Shown one piece after another: positions 24,037-36,170 of a stretch of DNA of 64,000 nucleotides. The DNA is from Fasciola hepatica. Taxonomy: Eukaryota > Platyhelminthes > Trematoda > Plagiorchiida > Fasciolidae. Below the pieces are notes generated by a model that worked only from the letters and a program-made list of their open reading frames with translations, ran no database searches and was not told the origin of the DNA. The stretch covers positions 9,560,501 to 9,624,500 of the forward strand of contig CANUEZ040000113.1 in the NCBI GenBank assembly GCA_948099385.1, in the 5' to 3' direction. The translations under genes and the position numbers were made by a program. The first letter of the stretch is position 1. Each line of letters begins with the position of its first letter.

Positions 24037-26118
24037 CACAATTTAAAGGGGCACTGTGCAGAATCCTAGACGCATCTTCTGTAATTAGCACGACCCGGGA
24101 TAACATTAACATAGACCAAACATGGAGATTGCCTTGATTATTAGACCACAATGTGCCACAGTCTTTTGCTCCCAGTCGCTCCCCCATGACCAGCCTGATG
24201 ATCACACCCACTTATACAGCTATATATATATATACACATGTATATATATAAATTGGGTATGCTCCACTCACATTCCTCTTCCCTCCTCACTCAATCGCGC
24301 CATTTTGCAACAGAATTTACATATATAATAAAAAAACCATTCCTTCCTTTATTGATAGGTGCTCCCTTTTAATTGATTCCTCTGCCTCAGGCTAAAACAC
24401 AACCTTCCCATCCTGCTTTTCTTGCGCCTTCCTCGTATACTGGAGTCTTGTCACACAGACTACCATTCCTTAGTAACTAGGCCTCACTTCTCTGCGCGTA
24501 TGCTCATGGCAAGTCAAGACTCCATTCCAACCGGAATCCGTTTACCTCTTATTTCTCTTGACCCCGCGGAATACCAGAGCGTTTGCTCTCACATGACAAA
24601 TCCTCATCCTAAAACCCAGTGTTTTCCTTCCTTTTCACTGTCTGCCGTCCTGGACCACAGAAGGCGAACTGACTAGTCTCTTATCTTCCTATTTTCCCAT
24701 TCTTCTTCCAAATCATATCCTATACTATTGTTTTACTCCTGGTTCCAAAATGGACACCCTCTCCGCATCCACTACCCACTTGATATCTCCCTAAATCTCT
24801 ACTATCACCCAAATACCCTAGAAATCTACCAGTCTCCGTCTAGGGATCTTTAATGGGCGGGCCCACTAGCCGAACGATGACTAATTGTTCGCATAAAATG
24901 TTCACTTTCTGGTTTCCATTCAAACGATAATCATAACCCACTGCTGGAACACTCTCCAGACTGCCGCACTCCTGATCTCTTTCAGATCGCATTGGTTAAT
25001 TGGGTAACAATTGGCCAACTGGACTATAATCCCGGATTACCGTAAGGACTAGACGATTTGATCAATGTATTAAACCTATGCTCTCGCCTGCTGACGTTAC
25101 ATGGGGCACCGTACACGGAGTGACATACCCCCATGAAAGTCTCACCGGATCTCAGAAGTGATTCCTGACACCAGCCATGAACCCACATCCGCTCAACGTC
25201 TATTCCCAATAATCCATTCCAACAGTTCAATTCTTTTTGTGTTGTAGAACGAAACCAAAGACCGAAACCCAGCCCTCGCCGATGTCCACTTCGTTAAGCC
25301 AGCCACTTTTCACCTGCTACCCTCATCAGTCTAACTGCCATCACCTGCGACCAAGGTCTTTATGAAGCAGAATACCTGACATCTGCAGCCAACCAGAATT
25401 TGGCCAATAGTTTTTTATCACATATACAACTTTTTTTTCTTCTTCTTTACACTCTTCCAACTTCTGCCTAGCCGTACTGGTGGCGTTTGTCTCCGCTAAT
25501 CCGTTTCTTTGACGGCTCTTCTTTGAAAGTCCGTTACGCGTCCACACACCATTCATTCTCTTCAAAGGTTTAATGAAATCCCTGTGAAGTTTTTCGCCTT
25601 CATGTGAATTTCCATATAACTCTGAAACCACCTTCACAAAAGGTCCGTTTTACTATCACTCTGACTCACTCGCATTTATTTCACAAGCTTCCTCCACAAT
25701 TAGTTACCCAATGCTGGGTCAGTGTTCTATATCTCGTTGGCATCTCTGACTGCACGTTGATAGCCCCATGCGTACTTTACTTTTAGTCTTGTTCTTTGGC
25801 ATCTTTCCCGCCCGGTTACTCTTTAGTGACTGCTCAATTATCGCTTATATCAGCAATCTTATGTTTGTCCAGCTATCCACACCGCTGTCGCCAAACTCGA
25901 AACCGATTTGCAATTCCCGCTTCAAATATTACCACTTTAGTTCACTCAAACACTACGTGACTTTACTGGTGTATTTCGGTTGCTGTGTGGTTCACAAATT
26001 TATATATCGTGAATACCTCACATTGGCATGTAATGCTGTATTCTATGATCTTGCTTTGTGCATGTGTACTGACCACGGTCAAGAAATATACAATTCAATT
26101 CAATTTAATTCAATTCAA
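24037..26118 (+). other. CR1-B 3' region with TA run and (CAATT)n tail
   Basis: About 2 kb without recognisable coding sequence follow the ORF2 end. It includes a TA run at 24222-24250 and ends in tandem CAATT copies at 26091-26118, directly before BEL-2 resumes. A short tandem-repeat tail is usual at the 3' end of CR1-like elements, which supports this boundary. Confidence 0.6.
26091..26118 (+). repeat. (CAATT)n tail at the CR1-B/BEL-2 junction
   Basis: Five to six pentamer copies with one variant. BEL-2 integrase sequence begins within about 50 bases of it. Confidence 0.7.
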
Positions 26119-28000
26119 ACTGGAGACAAGGCCATTCTCCCACCGAACATGACTAAGCTTCCCCGCACTCCCCAGTGGTGACTGGCCTGTGGGGGTTGAA
26201 GTGCCATCGGATGCAGCATGTCGCCAATCGATCCTGTAGTTTGACCCCATCTACATTTTGGTTCCAAGGCAACAATCTGTCGGTCACCCACAGAAGTTTG
26301 ACTAATTGTCTGAGTAGGTGTTCGAAGGCTCATCCCTCCAGCTTGTGGAGGATTACAGGGCTCGGATGAAAGCGTCAGTAGTCATCCAGTACGCGGCCTC
26401 GAAGCGTACTGCTCGAGGTTTCATGCAGTTTGTGATGCACCAGTATCTCTTTTGCTATCCTTTTCCCGCACCGAAATAGTCAAGTCCAGTACCACGTGGT
26501 GGCCCCTATCCTGGGGCGGCCCTACATTTCGAGAGTAGGGTCGTATACCACTCACCCACGGCCGCCGTGCTTCCACTACATCGCACCCAAAGTTGCGTAG
26601 CACGTTCCACTCTTGCTCTCTTCCTCAATATCGAAAACTACTTCAGAGAAGCGCTCGTCAGGTGGCCTTCCCCGGCTTGTCCCTCTTAAGCGCTTGAGTG
26701 TTGAGTAAGTAGGTCTACCACGGTTCGTCGTGCCGGTAGCGTTATGGAGTGTTTCGCGTCAAAGCTTAGGCAAGAGTTCGTCAGTCTGCCGCCCACCCTC
26801 AGCAGTCCATCGATAAGTTACGGATTTAGGGTTTTTGAACGGCTCTTTTTGGCCAGTGTCTTTGGGTTGTTTGATCCAGGCCCTCCAGGATTCTGTACCT
26901 CCTGGGTGAGCTTCTGAGATTGTATCATCTTGAGATCATATTCTGAAGATAATAACTCGTCGGCGGTTATTGGACCCACAAGCCCTCTTCTGAAAGGACG
27001 GATACCTTTCTTGATCAGTAAGTACCCCTTAAATCTGGCCAAACATACAACCTAGCAGAGCACATTTGCCCCGGAGGAAAATCTAGTCAACCGCGGCAAA
27101 ATGGATGTCGGTTCGGCGGCGAATACCGTCATTATACTGCTTTTGGTTCCCGCCTCTGACTCCAGGGGTATTCTCAGTTCGTAAACGGGCTAGTTCCATT
27201 TCGGTCCTCCCGTTCAAGTATCTGGCAACCGAAAGTTGGCCGCTTTTCTGAAACATAATTTTGCTGGGTTGTTGGCGGACTTAGTATGCTGCCACTGACC
27301 CACATTGAATTCATCGTGTATGATCGTGAGCCTGTTAGCTACTAAAGTACTGAAGTGGCTCCTGACGCTATTGATGTAGTACAGCACAATCGTCGAGTCT
27401 GTACAAAACCCGGCTGACCAGCCACAGGAGTTGAGGAGCCACTTTATCGGCTGTGCCGCCTTAACCACCAACACAGCTGTACTAAGTTCGAGGTGTGGGG
27501 TAGAAGTCGTCTTTAGCGGAGTGACTCTGGCCTTGGCTGGCAGGACCCTCAGGGTGTGCCTTTCCTCGCCCAGAAGTCAACGACCTACATTAATGTCCCG
27601 TGGCCAACTTCAGACTCATGAAAGGCATGCCACCCTCCCGTACGGTTCTTACGACCGGAAGGCAAATAACGAGGGATTCGTGTGTCCCCTATTCTCTTCA
27701 ATCTGGCTATGAACTCCTCCCGGTCTAGCCTGTCTTCTGGGTCAAGTGGCTGGTCCCAGTTAACTTCCTTCTGACAAAGCCGCTGCTGCAGAATCCTTGC
27801 GGGCGGGTGCCGCGGGGAAGCGAGGTCGAGTGGATCAAACTAGCTGGAGATAGTAGACAACATTCCCCGTCCCTTAGCTAGCTGGCCGGAAAGTGCATTT
27901 TAGCATAAATTCATTTGTTTCCGCATCCCACCCTATTCTCAAGGTGCACTTCATTGGAAACGGTGAGCCGTTCAATCCCCGAACCCTTTCCGCCTTGTCA
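26119..28000 (-). pseudogene. BEL-2 integrase, RNase H and RT-thumb piece
   Basis: The minus strand matches BEL-1 in order. RNase H is at 27474-27214, with FCTDSTIVLYYINSVRSHF and VANRLTIIHDEF (BEL-1: FWTDSTIVLYYINNVRSRF). The linker before integrase is at 27042-26818, with KGIRPFRRGLVGPI against KGLRPSGRIRVGPI. Integrase-region DNA similarity continues down to about 26165. At about 27900-28000 it matches the BEL-1 region 48500-48595. Stops and indels are frequent. The break at about 28000 is the CR1-D insertion point. Confidence 0.75.
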
Positions 28001-28002
28001 TC

Positions 28003-28627
28003 ATTTGATTTCTCGGAATATTCGGCCCTCCAAGTTGCTGAGGCCAGAGAGTGCCTGGGGCTAATATTTCGCTCCTTCCGATTTCGAGATTGCATTCTTT
28101 TTTTTTATAAATCTCATGCCAGGCCCTTACCATAATACTGCCCACTGATCTTTTCTAGTATGCAGAAACCAGACAGAATTGGCATCGAATCAGTTCAACG
28201 TAGTTTTGCTAAGCAGCCGATTGGATGGAGCTCACCCCTTACCTATAAAGAACGCTGCTTATTTTTTAAACTGGACCCTTTAAGGCCTTGCCGTATGAAA
28301 CTGAACCTAATCTTTTTGTATAACATCCTTCACAGCCGGACATATACTTCTAATCCATTGCATTTTGCGCCTGCGTCTAGCTATTCACTACGTTCTAGAA
28401 TTCTTACCCTTTCAACCCCTATTACCAACGCTAGGTTAGGTGCACTTTTCTTCATCACAGTTCACTTTAACTTATGGAATAAGTTATCATTAGAAATACG
28501 CAGTTCTACCTCCAGCCGCCGGTTTAGAAGCGCTTTGGATAAATTCCTCACGGTTATCCAAACCTTACAGCTCCTAAATGTAGACATACCCGATGACCAA
28601 GCCTATGAGAAGGGTCTAGACCTTTGA
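28003..28627 (+). pseudogene. CR1-D ORF2 C-terminal end
   Basis: It matches the last quarter of CR1-A ORF2: FRSFRFRDC and YKSHARPLP against SRTFRLNDC and YKSHAKPLLEY, then IESVQRSFAKQ, YKERCLFFKLDPL, RMKLNLIFLYNILHSRT and finally DQAYEKGLDL against EVAYENGFDY. A stop or frameshift near 28135 divides it into two frames. Catalytic motifs are absent because of the 5' truncation. Confidence 0.75.
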
Positions 28628-31289
28628 ATAGCGCAAATACCGGCAGGCTATGACAAATGAAATCAAATAAACATTCTTAGTTTTTCTGCCTTCTGCAATT
28701 GAAAGACAAGTCCCGGAGAGTCACTGTCTATTACTGTTGCCTCTTTGTATCGATTCCCATTTATCCTCAGCTGGGAGCATCCCAGACTGCGCTCCTCTAC
28801 TTTTTCTCTATTTCCAGACCTTCATTCTGCGTACCTTTCTCTCGATGACTTTTATTACGCTGGAGACCACACCGGTTACTAACCTGGCCTATGCATCTAC
28901 CTGACCGTCGGCTATTCGTACGCTACCCGACCAATGCCCCCCTGGTTACTTTCCGGGATCCCCTGGTGCCTGGTCGCCTGATCGCGGACTACCTGATACC
29001 TGCGGCCGTTTGGCCCCACCAAAAAATCATGTCAATCCCAGCGGTATGAGGCGCGGTCAGATCCACCGCCGTGGCCGGCGCACATCGGGCTTGCAGGCCG
29101 ACTGCAACGATGTGCGGGCGCAACTAAGCTGGCGGATCGCATCTCCTGTCACCAGAATTGGTTTTCAGGTTGGGTGTCCAGCGCACTGTCAGCCTCACCG
29201 ACTAGCACCAGTTGCGGATAGAAAGATAACGTCCCCTGCATCTTACTGCTGCCACCCATTGCCTCCTCCAACGTTCCTGAACAAGGTTTACCATACACCT
29301 GGTCAAGTTCCAGACCAACACATGCAAAAATACTCGCTCGGCTCAGACATGTACCCTACTACTTGCGACTACTGATATTTATATCCAGCGACTTATCTTT
29401 TATTTGTCTGAAATGATGCCATGTTTGGCCTCATTCTATTATGTCCAGTTACCGGATTCTGTACCCCGAAACATGAAACGGTTTTACTGTTCAGATCTTT
29501 ATTAATAATACCACAGTTCCCGATATAGTCTTGAGGAGACCATTCATCCACTTGGTAATTTCTATGTCACCACTACATTTATCTAAACGAAACCATCATT
29601 TAAAGATTCGTTTTTCACCTGCCAACAATTCCCCACAAAGACGAAATGGCCCTGCTTCCAGCTCTTCATCTGCGTAACACCAGCTCTACGTTCATTGTAA
29701 ACTTCCGTTACATCTTCTCTCATTCAGCCATTTGCATTTCATGACAGTTGCATTGGCAGTGAAGTATCCACGATCCAGTACATAAATAGTTCGTTTGTCT
29801 CTTTAGCTTTACGTGTCAAACTTCAGCACATCCAACTATGCAATCACCTGCAATTCCTGAGAGCTGTTCGTATGTACTACTTTTATACAGCTGTGTCAGT
29901 CCACTATATGTCCACCTCCCGCACCCACTTTGTTACCAACTTTAGATCCTCTCATGCCACTCATCAACGAACCCAGACAAATCCATAATTGTATCACTTT
30001 TCACTCATCTATGAACCATTGCCGCTGCTCCACCAAGACACCATGGTCAGCCATCTGCACCACAACCCATAGAGTGCCTTTTCCACATCTTTAGCTGAAA
30101 ATCTACTACCTGTAATTTAGGCTGCCGTTATTCTGTTTGTCGCCTCTCCCAAAGTCTCAGGTTGCACTTTCCTCAACGCACCTAGTCACACAATTATCTG
30201 CGCTTTCTGAAGGCTCCAGTGGTGTACTACTCCCAGTACATTCCGTCGGATATCCAACATATATACCACTATCATGCCCACTTCGTTGTAAATTTGTGCT
30301 CCCCATCTGTCAGTCTTGGAGTAACCCCCGAAAAACCAATATTTGAGCACCGTTTCACCCACCTATAACCTATTGCCATTTTTCCATCAGTCCTCCACGA
30401 TTGAGCATCTATGCCAAAGAACACTGCGAATGCAGTTTCTCCGAACCTTTGCCGGAAATGAACTACAGGTATGCCAAGTTACTGACCTTCCGGTTCTCTC
30501 CCAAACGCCCCATGTCAGACTCTTACCAGCGCATCCTGTCAAGAGATTCTCTACATGTTTTGACAGTATCGTTTATGCACCACCCCACATGACTTCATAA
30601 GATCATCTTATATCAACTCCTCTGTCCACCCTGTTGTCAACTTGTGTTCACCAATTGACCTGAAACAAAACCTTTATTCGAATCGTGTTTCACTCACCTG
30701 TCAATTTTCGTCTCTCTGCTCCATTAAAATTTCCAGGCTAGGGCATCTACATCCACCTCTTTATGGGGACTTCCTCCAAAACTTCTTGATGAATAATCAG
30801 TACCAATTCAGGAATAAAACGGACTGTTTCATTTACGCAATTCCCCTTGTCAGAGGACACCACAAATCCTTCGGTATTATATTTCTGGTGTTTTCCGGGT
30901 CATCTGGGCTACTGGTTCAAGTGCATGTCCTTCATCATTAAAAATTCCCCAACTTTTCGCTGGTGCTTTTTCGAGGGTTTTTTCTTTGCCAGGTTTTTCA
31001 CTCCTGCGACTTTACATGGACGCTATCCGAAATACTGCTCGATTTTACTTCATCCCCGCTTTACTTTATCAAGTATCTCGACCGCGGAGCCCATTTCACT
31101 CACTTCGGAGGGGTGCGTGCACCTGACCTTCAAACTCAAATTTGCCGGGCATTCACTAGTGCGACCACTAAGACCCACAGACCTATGTGCTGCGTTTACC
31201 CAAATGAACATCCAAGGAACCTTTTTGTGACCTCACTTGTATCATATGATCATGCAACCAAGCATGCTTCGAGTATCCCCGAAATAAAC

Positions 31290-31290
<1 letters not shown>
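28628..31290 (+). other. CR1-D 3' region, no recognised gene
   Basis: About 2.7 kb with many short open frames and no domain that can be supported. It includes the diverged repeat at 28975-29260. Between about 29890 and 30760 some frames show loosely spaced Cys, His and HP-V-K-RF strings reminiscent of C2H2 fingers, too weak to call. It is assigned to CR1-D only because both ends of the gap in BEL-2 are accounted for. Confidence 0.4.
28975..29260 (+). repeat. Diverged repeat shared with 13853-14290 (opposite strand)
   Basis: See the copy at 13853: shared strings CAGCCTCACC and TAGCACCAGTT, and similar frames with QLSW and QPH(R/P). Identity is roughly three in four bases over about 130 bases. 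Confidence 0.55.

Positions 31291-31324
<34 letters not shown>
31291..31324 (+). repeat. (ATT)n tail
   Basis: A run of about eleven ATT units that ends exactly where BEL-2 homology resumes. Confidence 0.85.
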
Positions 31325-31325
<1 letters not shown>

Positions 31326-34060
31326 GTGACATCCAACACCCCCGGAAAGTTTGACGTTCATCTGGTGAGCTAGAACCCATCTCCCTTTAGCAACTCCATC
31401 AGTCCCTCCAGATGGGCCGCGGCCGTAACAACGTCGTAAAACGACCTAAGATAGTCGTCAGCGTAGTAGTTGTCACTTGCATTATTAATCACCCCCCGGC
31501 TAGTCGATATTCTGTATCTGGCTGCGGCCCCCTGTAGGGCATATTTGGCATAGGAGGGTGATGAGGCCGACCCGAATGAATGAAAAGCCGCCCCATATTA
31601 CACCAAAGATCTGTGTATATCGTTCTTTCCCAACATAAGAAAGGTAATGCGTCTCTGTCTCCTACTGGAACCTGCACTAACGGAAATATTTTTCGTATGT
31701 CAGCCGAAACCAGCGCAGGACGTCAATCGGTGGGGTCGTCCGGTCCAGTCCTTGCAACACTCAGCCTCTCAGTGACCTTCCTCAGAAATTACCCATGCTG
31801 CCAAAGTCCGCTGGGAGCTTTTCGGGCATCTTGGGGTTGAAAACTGGATGGTGAGGCAGGTACCATATCTTTTTGCGATTCTAGATGCAACAATCACCTT
31901 TTCCATTTCACCAGCGATTTTGTTGCGTGTCACTGCATCTGAGCACCACCTTGTGACCTCTTTTTTAACATTAGTAGCCTACGAAGAACTAAGTTCCTGT
32001 TGTCCGCGGAGCCATCTGTCGGTATGCGCGACTGAAGGGGCACCTTGAATTTTTTTGGCAGGTTTCTTGTGTTCCTCCGTACTATCTCCACCACTATAAC
32101 GACGAACCATTACCCGCGAGATAATCAGACTGGTAACCAAAAAGGCAGTGCAATCGCTGTTATATGTCCTCCTCCGCGCACACGCAAGTCACTGAGCAGT
32201 GTCTCCCAAAGGTTCATATAAATCCAGCTTAGTGTCATGTGCACTGCACAAGGCGCCTGTCAGCTCCCCACCCTCCGGTCCAGCACCCACTGCTGCTTCA
32301 GGTAGGCCACAACCAATAAGGAGATCCACTTTATCCTCCTATCGCTCAGCGGCCACTACGCCTTGAAGATAGGGCCAACTAAACAAAATTGGATTGACTG
32401 ACTTCGGGGCTGGCGTCGGTAAGCCCTTTAGAGTAGAGGCCCGCGTAGCCTCGAGAAGTCAGTTGTTGTCCAGAAAGAAGAGATACAGTCGTACTCAACC
32501 CACGCCCATGGCTTGGGCCTCACCCACGTGCCCACTGTCTGTGACCTGGGGGTTCTCTGCAGCCGCCCCTTCACAAAGCGCTCCTTCACCAAGATTGCGT
32601 CGGGCCCGCTTTCTACAAAAGCTAGGGCCCTGGTCAACCCACTGGGAGTTTCCACCCCAAGGCGACCCACCCAAAGGAGCCGGTTTTTCAGTGGACTGGG
32701 ATACTGAGCGGATCAACCTCGGCTTCTGATTTTTGTCAGATAAGGCTGCCTCCCACCTGGAGTAGCAATCAATGACGTCTGTCCGTGCAACCTTCTTGGA
32801 CGCATCCCTCTTCCACTCGGCAAGCAGCTGCCCGTTGCGAGTTGTTGGGGCAAATGTGACACACTCCCGCGGCCTTTGCCATTTCTCACCTTTCATTTGT
32901 GGTGGCTTTGAGGAATTCGGACATCCTTTCAATCCGGGATTGGCGTCGCAAGCCTTGCAGTCTGGCACAGCTACCCCCTAGCTCGAAGTGGCGTGCAAGC
33001 CTGCGCAAGGCTCATGTTTCGAGTATTCCAGTACAGCATTTTGAGCTTGATCGGTATTATGTCCGCTCCTTCTGTCGCCATGACGAATAGATCAACCGAA
33101 TCTGCTGTCCGATATCCTTGTCCATCTGTTTGGGTAATCAGATGGGTCCCCAAAAATGGCCTCACCGTCCCCCCTGGCCTATGAGTTCTGCTTCTCCGGC
33201 CAGGAGTTCTGTGATTCGGATGAGAGACGACGAACTGCCCTCCCCTTCAAGGTATACATCACGTCGTGATCAGTCGTGCGACCCAAGTGATCAATTTTGC
33301 ATCTTAATGCTGAGGTTAGACAGCCGAGACGGGGCCCTTTGTTTGCTTGGCTTCTGACATCACGCCCTTTGTCAAAATGCGGTTTAATTTAAAAGGCTGA
33401 CCAAACAAATCCTTGGGAACCTTCCTCGCTCGTGTGTAGTCATAACCGGAGTCGAGCATCGAACAACCATCAATAGCTTCCTTTGCTCGTCCTCAGCCAT
33501 AGTGCATTAGTTATAGCAGTCTCTGCCACGAGTCGGTCACCTTGGCCCTTGGCGAAGTTTTCAACCTGTTTTAAAAAACTGAAGTATTTTTCTGGTCACC
33601 TGTCAACAACTATCAGCTCCACTTTTGATAGGTCGATTGAAGATGGCTTCGGTAAGAACTGTTTGACTACCTGCCTGGGGCTTCCCCTTTCTAGGTGCCC
33701 GGTTTACCTTGGGGGTCGTTTTCGATAGCTCTTTTTTCTAGTTCGCTGTGACTAACTTTGTAATCTGCATACTCAACCTGCTGCCTAGTGAATATTAACT
33801 ATTGTTCTGGCTCCAATATCTTTAGGCTGGACAAATGAAAGTTTTTGGAATCAGTAAAACCCTCGGTACTACATGAACTTGCCATGACAAGGCTAGAAGC
33901 TCTAACGTTATCCAAAGAATCAAAGGCTCATAAACCCTCCCCAGAGATTTGCTGTGTTACTTCCCTTCCGGGCTCTGGCGGTTTCTTCCTCTTTTTGGCA
34001 AGGACTATATTTTCTCGTTCCAAGCCGATCAATTTAATTATCGTAGGTAGCTTTTGGGAA
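31325..34060 (-). pseudogene. BEL-2 reverse transcriptase, protease and gag piece
   Basis: The minus strand matches BEL-1 from about 48612 upward. The catalytic box reads YYADDY at about 31450-31475 (BEL-1: FYVDDC). RT sequence with VGDRDALPFL follows at about 31650. The protease is at about 32670-32550, where BEL-1 reads FVDNGSDNTLVNERF and this copy reads FVESGPDAILVKERF, so the catalytic Asp is lost. A CCHC-type region is near 32950, and gag sequence runs on to about 34050. Many stops are present. The gag at about 33620 keeps a Glu codon (GAG) where BEL-1 has a stop. Confidence 0.7.
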
Positions 34061-34440
34061 ATTCGTAGCCAAGTCTGCACGAAATCAGAAGAAGAATGAT
34101 TCGCGGTTCCTACAATAATAAATTACTAAATAAACATCCTCGTAAAATCTGTACAAACTTCAGTCACACTGATACGAAGACTCAGAGCGAGAGCCAAGTC
34201 CACGGCGTAAGACAGACAAGCATGTGAGTCAGCACAGGTCCAACGATGGATATGACAAAGTCCCTCGCTGGGCACTGATGAACGAAAGTTAGTTAACAAA
34301 AAAGGAAGTGGTACAAATCACACACACGATGTACGTAGTTGAATATTTTTACGAAATCAGGGTATTATATTGTTTCTGAAAGATACTCCATAGCCGTTCC
34401 TTACACAGCGTGCAGAAGTCCATGTACTGGGCACAGTGCC
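34061..34440 (-). repeat. Diverged BEL-2 5' LTR-like sequence
   Basis: Directly upstream of BEL-2 gag on the minus strand. Patches align with the BEL-1 LTR, for example the ATGACAAAGT-like string near 34250 and a CGAAGACTCAG...GCGAGAG context near 34178-34190. The ends could not be fixed. Confidence 0.4.
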
Positions 34441-35094
34441 GCGACAACTGCACTTATACGGCCCACGTTGCAGCCCGGAGGGCAGTAGACATAACCAATG
34501 ACGAGCCGCCCTTGTAGCTATGGTATGGGGACCCAAACGGAGTCATGGACCTTATTAAGTACAGGAAGTTGAACTGAGCGTGCCCCGAGAATATCCTCAT
34601 TATAAGGAGGTCGTTCGCCAACACACCTCGCAGGTTTATTCCCACTTGTATGGAAATGTGTGCTCCATTCGTACGGAGCGTTGGCTTGATGTAGAAACTA
34701 GTTTAGCCGAGGTTTACTATTTTGTTGGTGACTGAAGCGTTATTATGTTTTTCCCACTCGGAGGCAAATGATTGATTGGGGTTGGAGGGCAAAGCTCGGG
34801 TCTTCGGAGTGAGATAACAGGTTTTGCTGATAGTGCCGTTCCATTTTTTGCAATTCATCACGACTACCGGCTCAAGCACATCTAATTCCAAGCTTTGCTG
34901 AGGCCTACAAGGAAAGGCCGTTTTCCTCATCTACAATCGAGAGTTTGCTGAATCCAGGTTAGGTATTGGGTTATTTTTTCGAACCAGTGATGGGTTTCCG
35001 ACTATTCCTTGACCCGGCTTTCTTTGTTTTGAGTTACGTACCATAAGCTTTGCTTTTAAATGGGACCAGACATTTCCTCAGCCACTGGAGGAAG
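34441..35094. other. Unassigned sequence
   Basis: No gene recognised. The part next to 35095 may be decayed downstream sequence of the CR1-E ORF1. Confidence 0.35.
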
Positions 35095-36000
35095 TCATGC
35101 CCTTCGAGTTTTGGAATGGAAAGTTATTACAAATCCGGGAGTTAGTGGGCTTCTATCAGTTATGCCGACCTTGAGAAGCGCAGTACGGTGAACTGTCCCT
35201 CTGAGGCTGTCCCATGGGTTTCGAAGCTTGTCCCGCAGCCCAAATGGAGAGAAAATAGGCAAGCTATCTAGATCAGCAGTTTTTTTGCCACCACCTGCAG
35301 AAGAATTCTGCTTATGGCGGCCAATGTTTGATAAAATGACCATTTGGGAGGGGTTGCTGTTTAAATGTATACAAGGGTTATTTATTTTGGCATGGCTCCT
35401 GTGGACCTCTCTTTTAATTGAGGTCTTGTCGGGAGGCATCCTCGCGTGCTTGAATCCTGCATTACCAATCAAAAAAGAAAGTGGGTTGATAAATTCCTTG
35501 GCAACTACTAAGGTACCAAACTGAAACAGGAGTTGACATGTGTTTCGCATAGTAGTTTTGCGCAGTCTCGCACAGCAGATCCGTTGCTGATCCAGGTTGC
35601 GAGATTCTCAGATTATTCTTTTGGCGGTTGAGAGAGTATTCTACCTAAATTAGTCGATACTATCACATTGCTGGCCTCTTTGATGCCTCTGAAGGTGCCA
35701 GAGGCAATGGTGTATCTGGACTTCGTGGCCAGGCTTAAGTTGGTCTGAGTGTGGAGTATGATTGGTTGGGCAGGAAAGCTAATGGACCTAACTGGCCGAT
35801 GATCTTAAGCAGAGCATCAAGCCGATAGGACAAACTATCCAGGGTCTTACTTACTTCGGCATCTGCTTTGATGGCTTCTATGAGAAAGAATGAAGAAGAA
35901 TTGGGCTTGATTTGTGGGTAAGGGGTCTTGATATGGCAAGTGCTGGCCGTGATTTTGGATCGATGGACAGGAGTGAAACACAACTTTTTTGTCAAAATGG
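35095..36000 (-). pseudogene. CR1-like ORF1 fragment (CR1-E)
   Basis: Two minus-strand frames (35995-35735 and 35550-35095) match CR1-A ORF1 in order: RSKITAST against RPKITVST, LSYRLDALLKIIGQLGPLAFL against LSSRLDSADLIIGQLMPMAFL, then CQLLFQFGTLVVAKEFI against CPLLFQFTNEVVAKTFI, and PPDKTSIKREVHRSH against LPDKTPLQREVHKSH. The part between the two frames is broken. No endonuclease or reverse transcriptase follows, so it is a truncated or deleted copy. The 986-bp repeat lies 170 bases upstream of its 5' end. Confidence 0.7.
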
Positions 36001-36170
36001 TCAGTGGCTATTCAAACGTGGTATAGCAGAACAAAAAAGCGACCTATCAAGATGAAAGCCGAGAAATAATGGACAAATGACTGGAATATGGTAGGCTGCA
36101 ACGTCACAGCACATAGTGGAAGAAGAAGCGACTGGTTGGTTCGGAAAGATAGGATAAGAAGGGAGTACTC

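Larger units (their letters stand above)
18801..26118 (+). mobile_element. CR1-like element (CR1-B), inserted in BEL-2
   Basis: A plus-strand element of about 7.3 kb with 5'-untranslated sequence, ORF1 (about 18968-21380), endonuclease and reverse transcriptase (about 21306-24036), and a 2-kb 3' region ending in a (CAATT)n tail at 26091-26118. It sits exactly between two adjoining pieces of BEL-2, so its limits are taken from that break. Both ORFs are present but broken by several stops and frameshifts. No target duplication could be read with confidence. ORF1 and ORF2 are homologous along their length to CR1-A. Confidence 0.7.
28003..31324 (+). mobile_element. 5'-truncated CR1-like insertion (CR1-D) in BEL-2
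   Basis: This insertion sits exactly in the gap where BEL-2 homology breaks off (about 28000) and resumes (31325). It starts inside the 3' part of a CR1-like ORF2, contains a long non-coding 3' region, and ends in an (ATT)n tail at 31291-31324 preceded by AATAAACC. The 5' truncation is typical of target-primed reverse transcription. No clear target duplication could be read. Confidence 0.65.
18431..34440 (-). mobile_element. Old BEL/Pao element (BEL-2), split by two CR1-like insertions
   Basis: Three minus-strand pieces collinear with BEL-1 make up this element: 18431-18800 (C-terminal DUF5641-like region), 26119-28000 (integrase to RNase H and part of the RT thumb) and 31325-34060 (RT, protease and gag), followed by an LTR-like stretch to about 34330-34440. 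The gaps are filled by CR1-B and CR1-D on the plus strand. At both breaks the BEL-1 coordinates continue with little or no loss (about 46730 to 46745, and about 48595 to 48612). The 3' LTR (left end) is missing. It is much more decayed than BEL-1, with stops throughout. Confidence 0.75.

Noticed and set aside
25324..25345. CTGATGAG...GAAA on the minus strand, a hammerhead-ribozyme-like core
   Set aside because: The bases between the two conserved boxes cannot form stem II, and no stems I or III could be drawn.
29890..30760. Strings such as THQRTQTNP and HPVKRFSTC suggesting a run of C2H2 fingers in the CR1-D 3' region
   Set aside because: Cys and His spacing does not fit in any single frame over more than one finger; pyrimidine-rich DNA gives such strings by chance.
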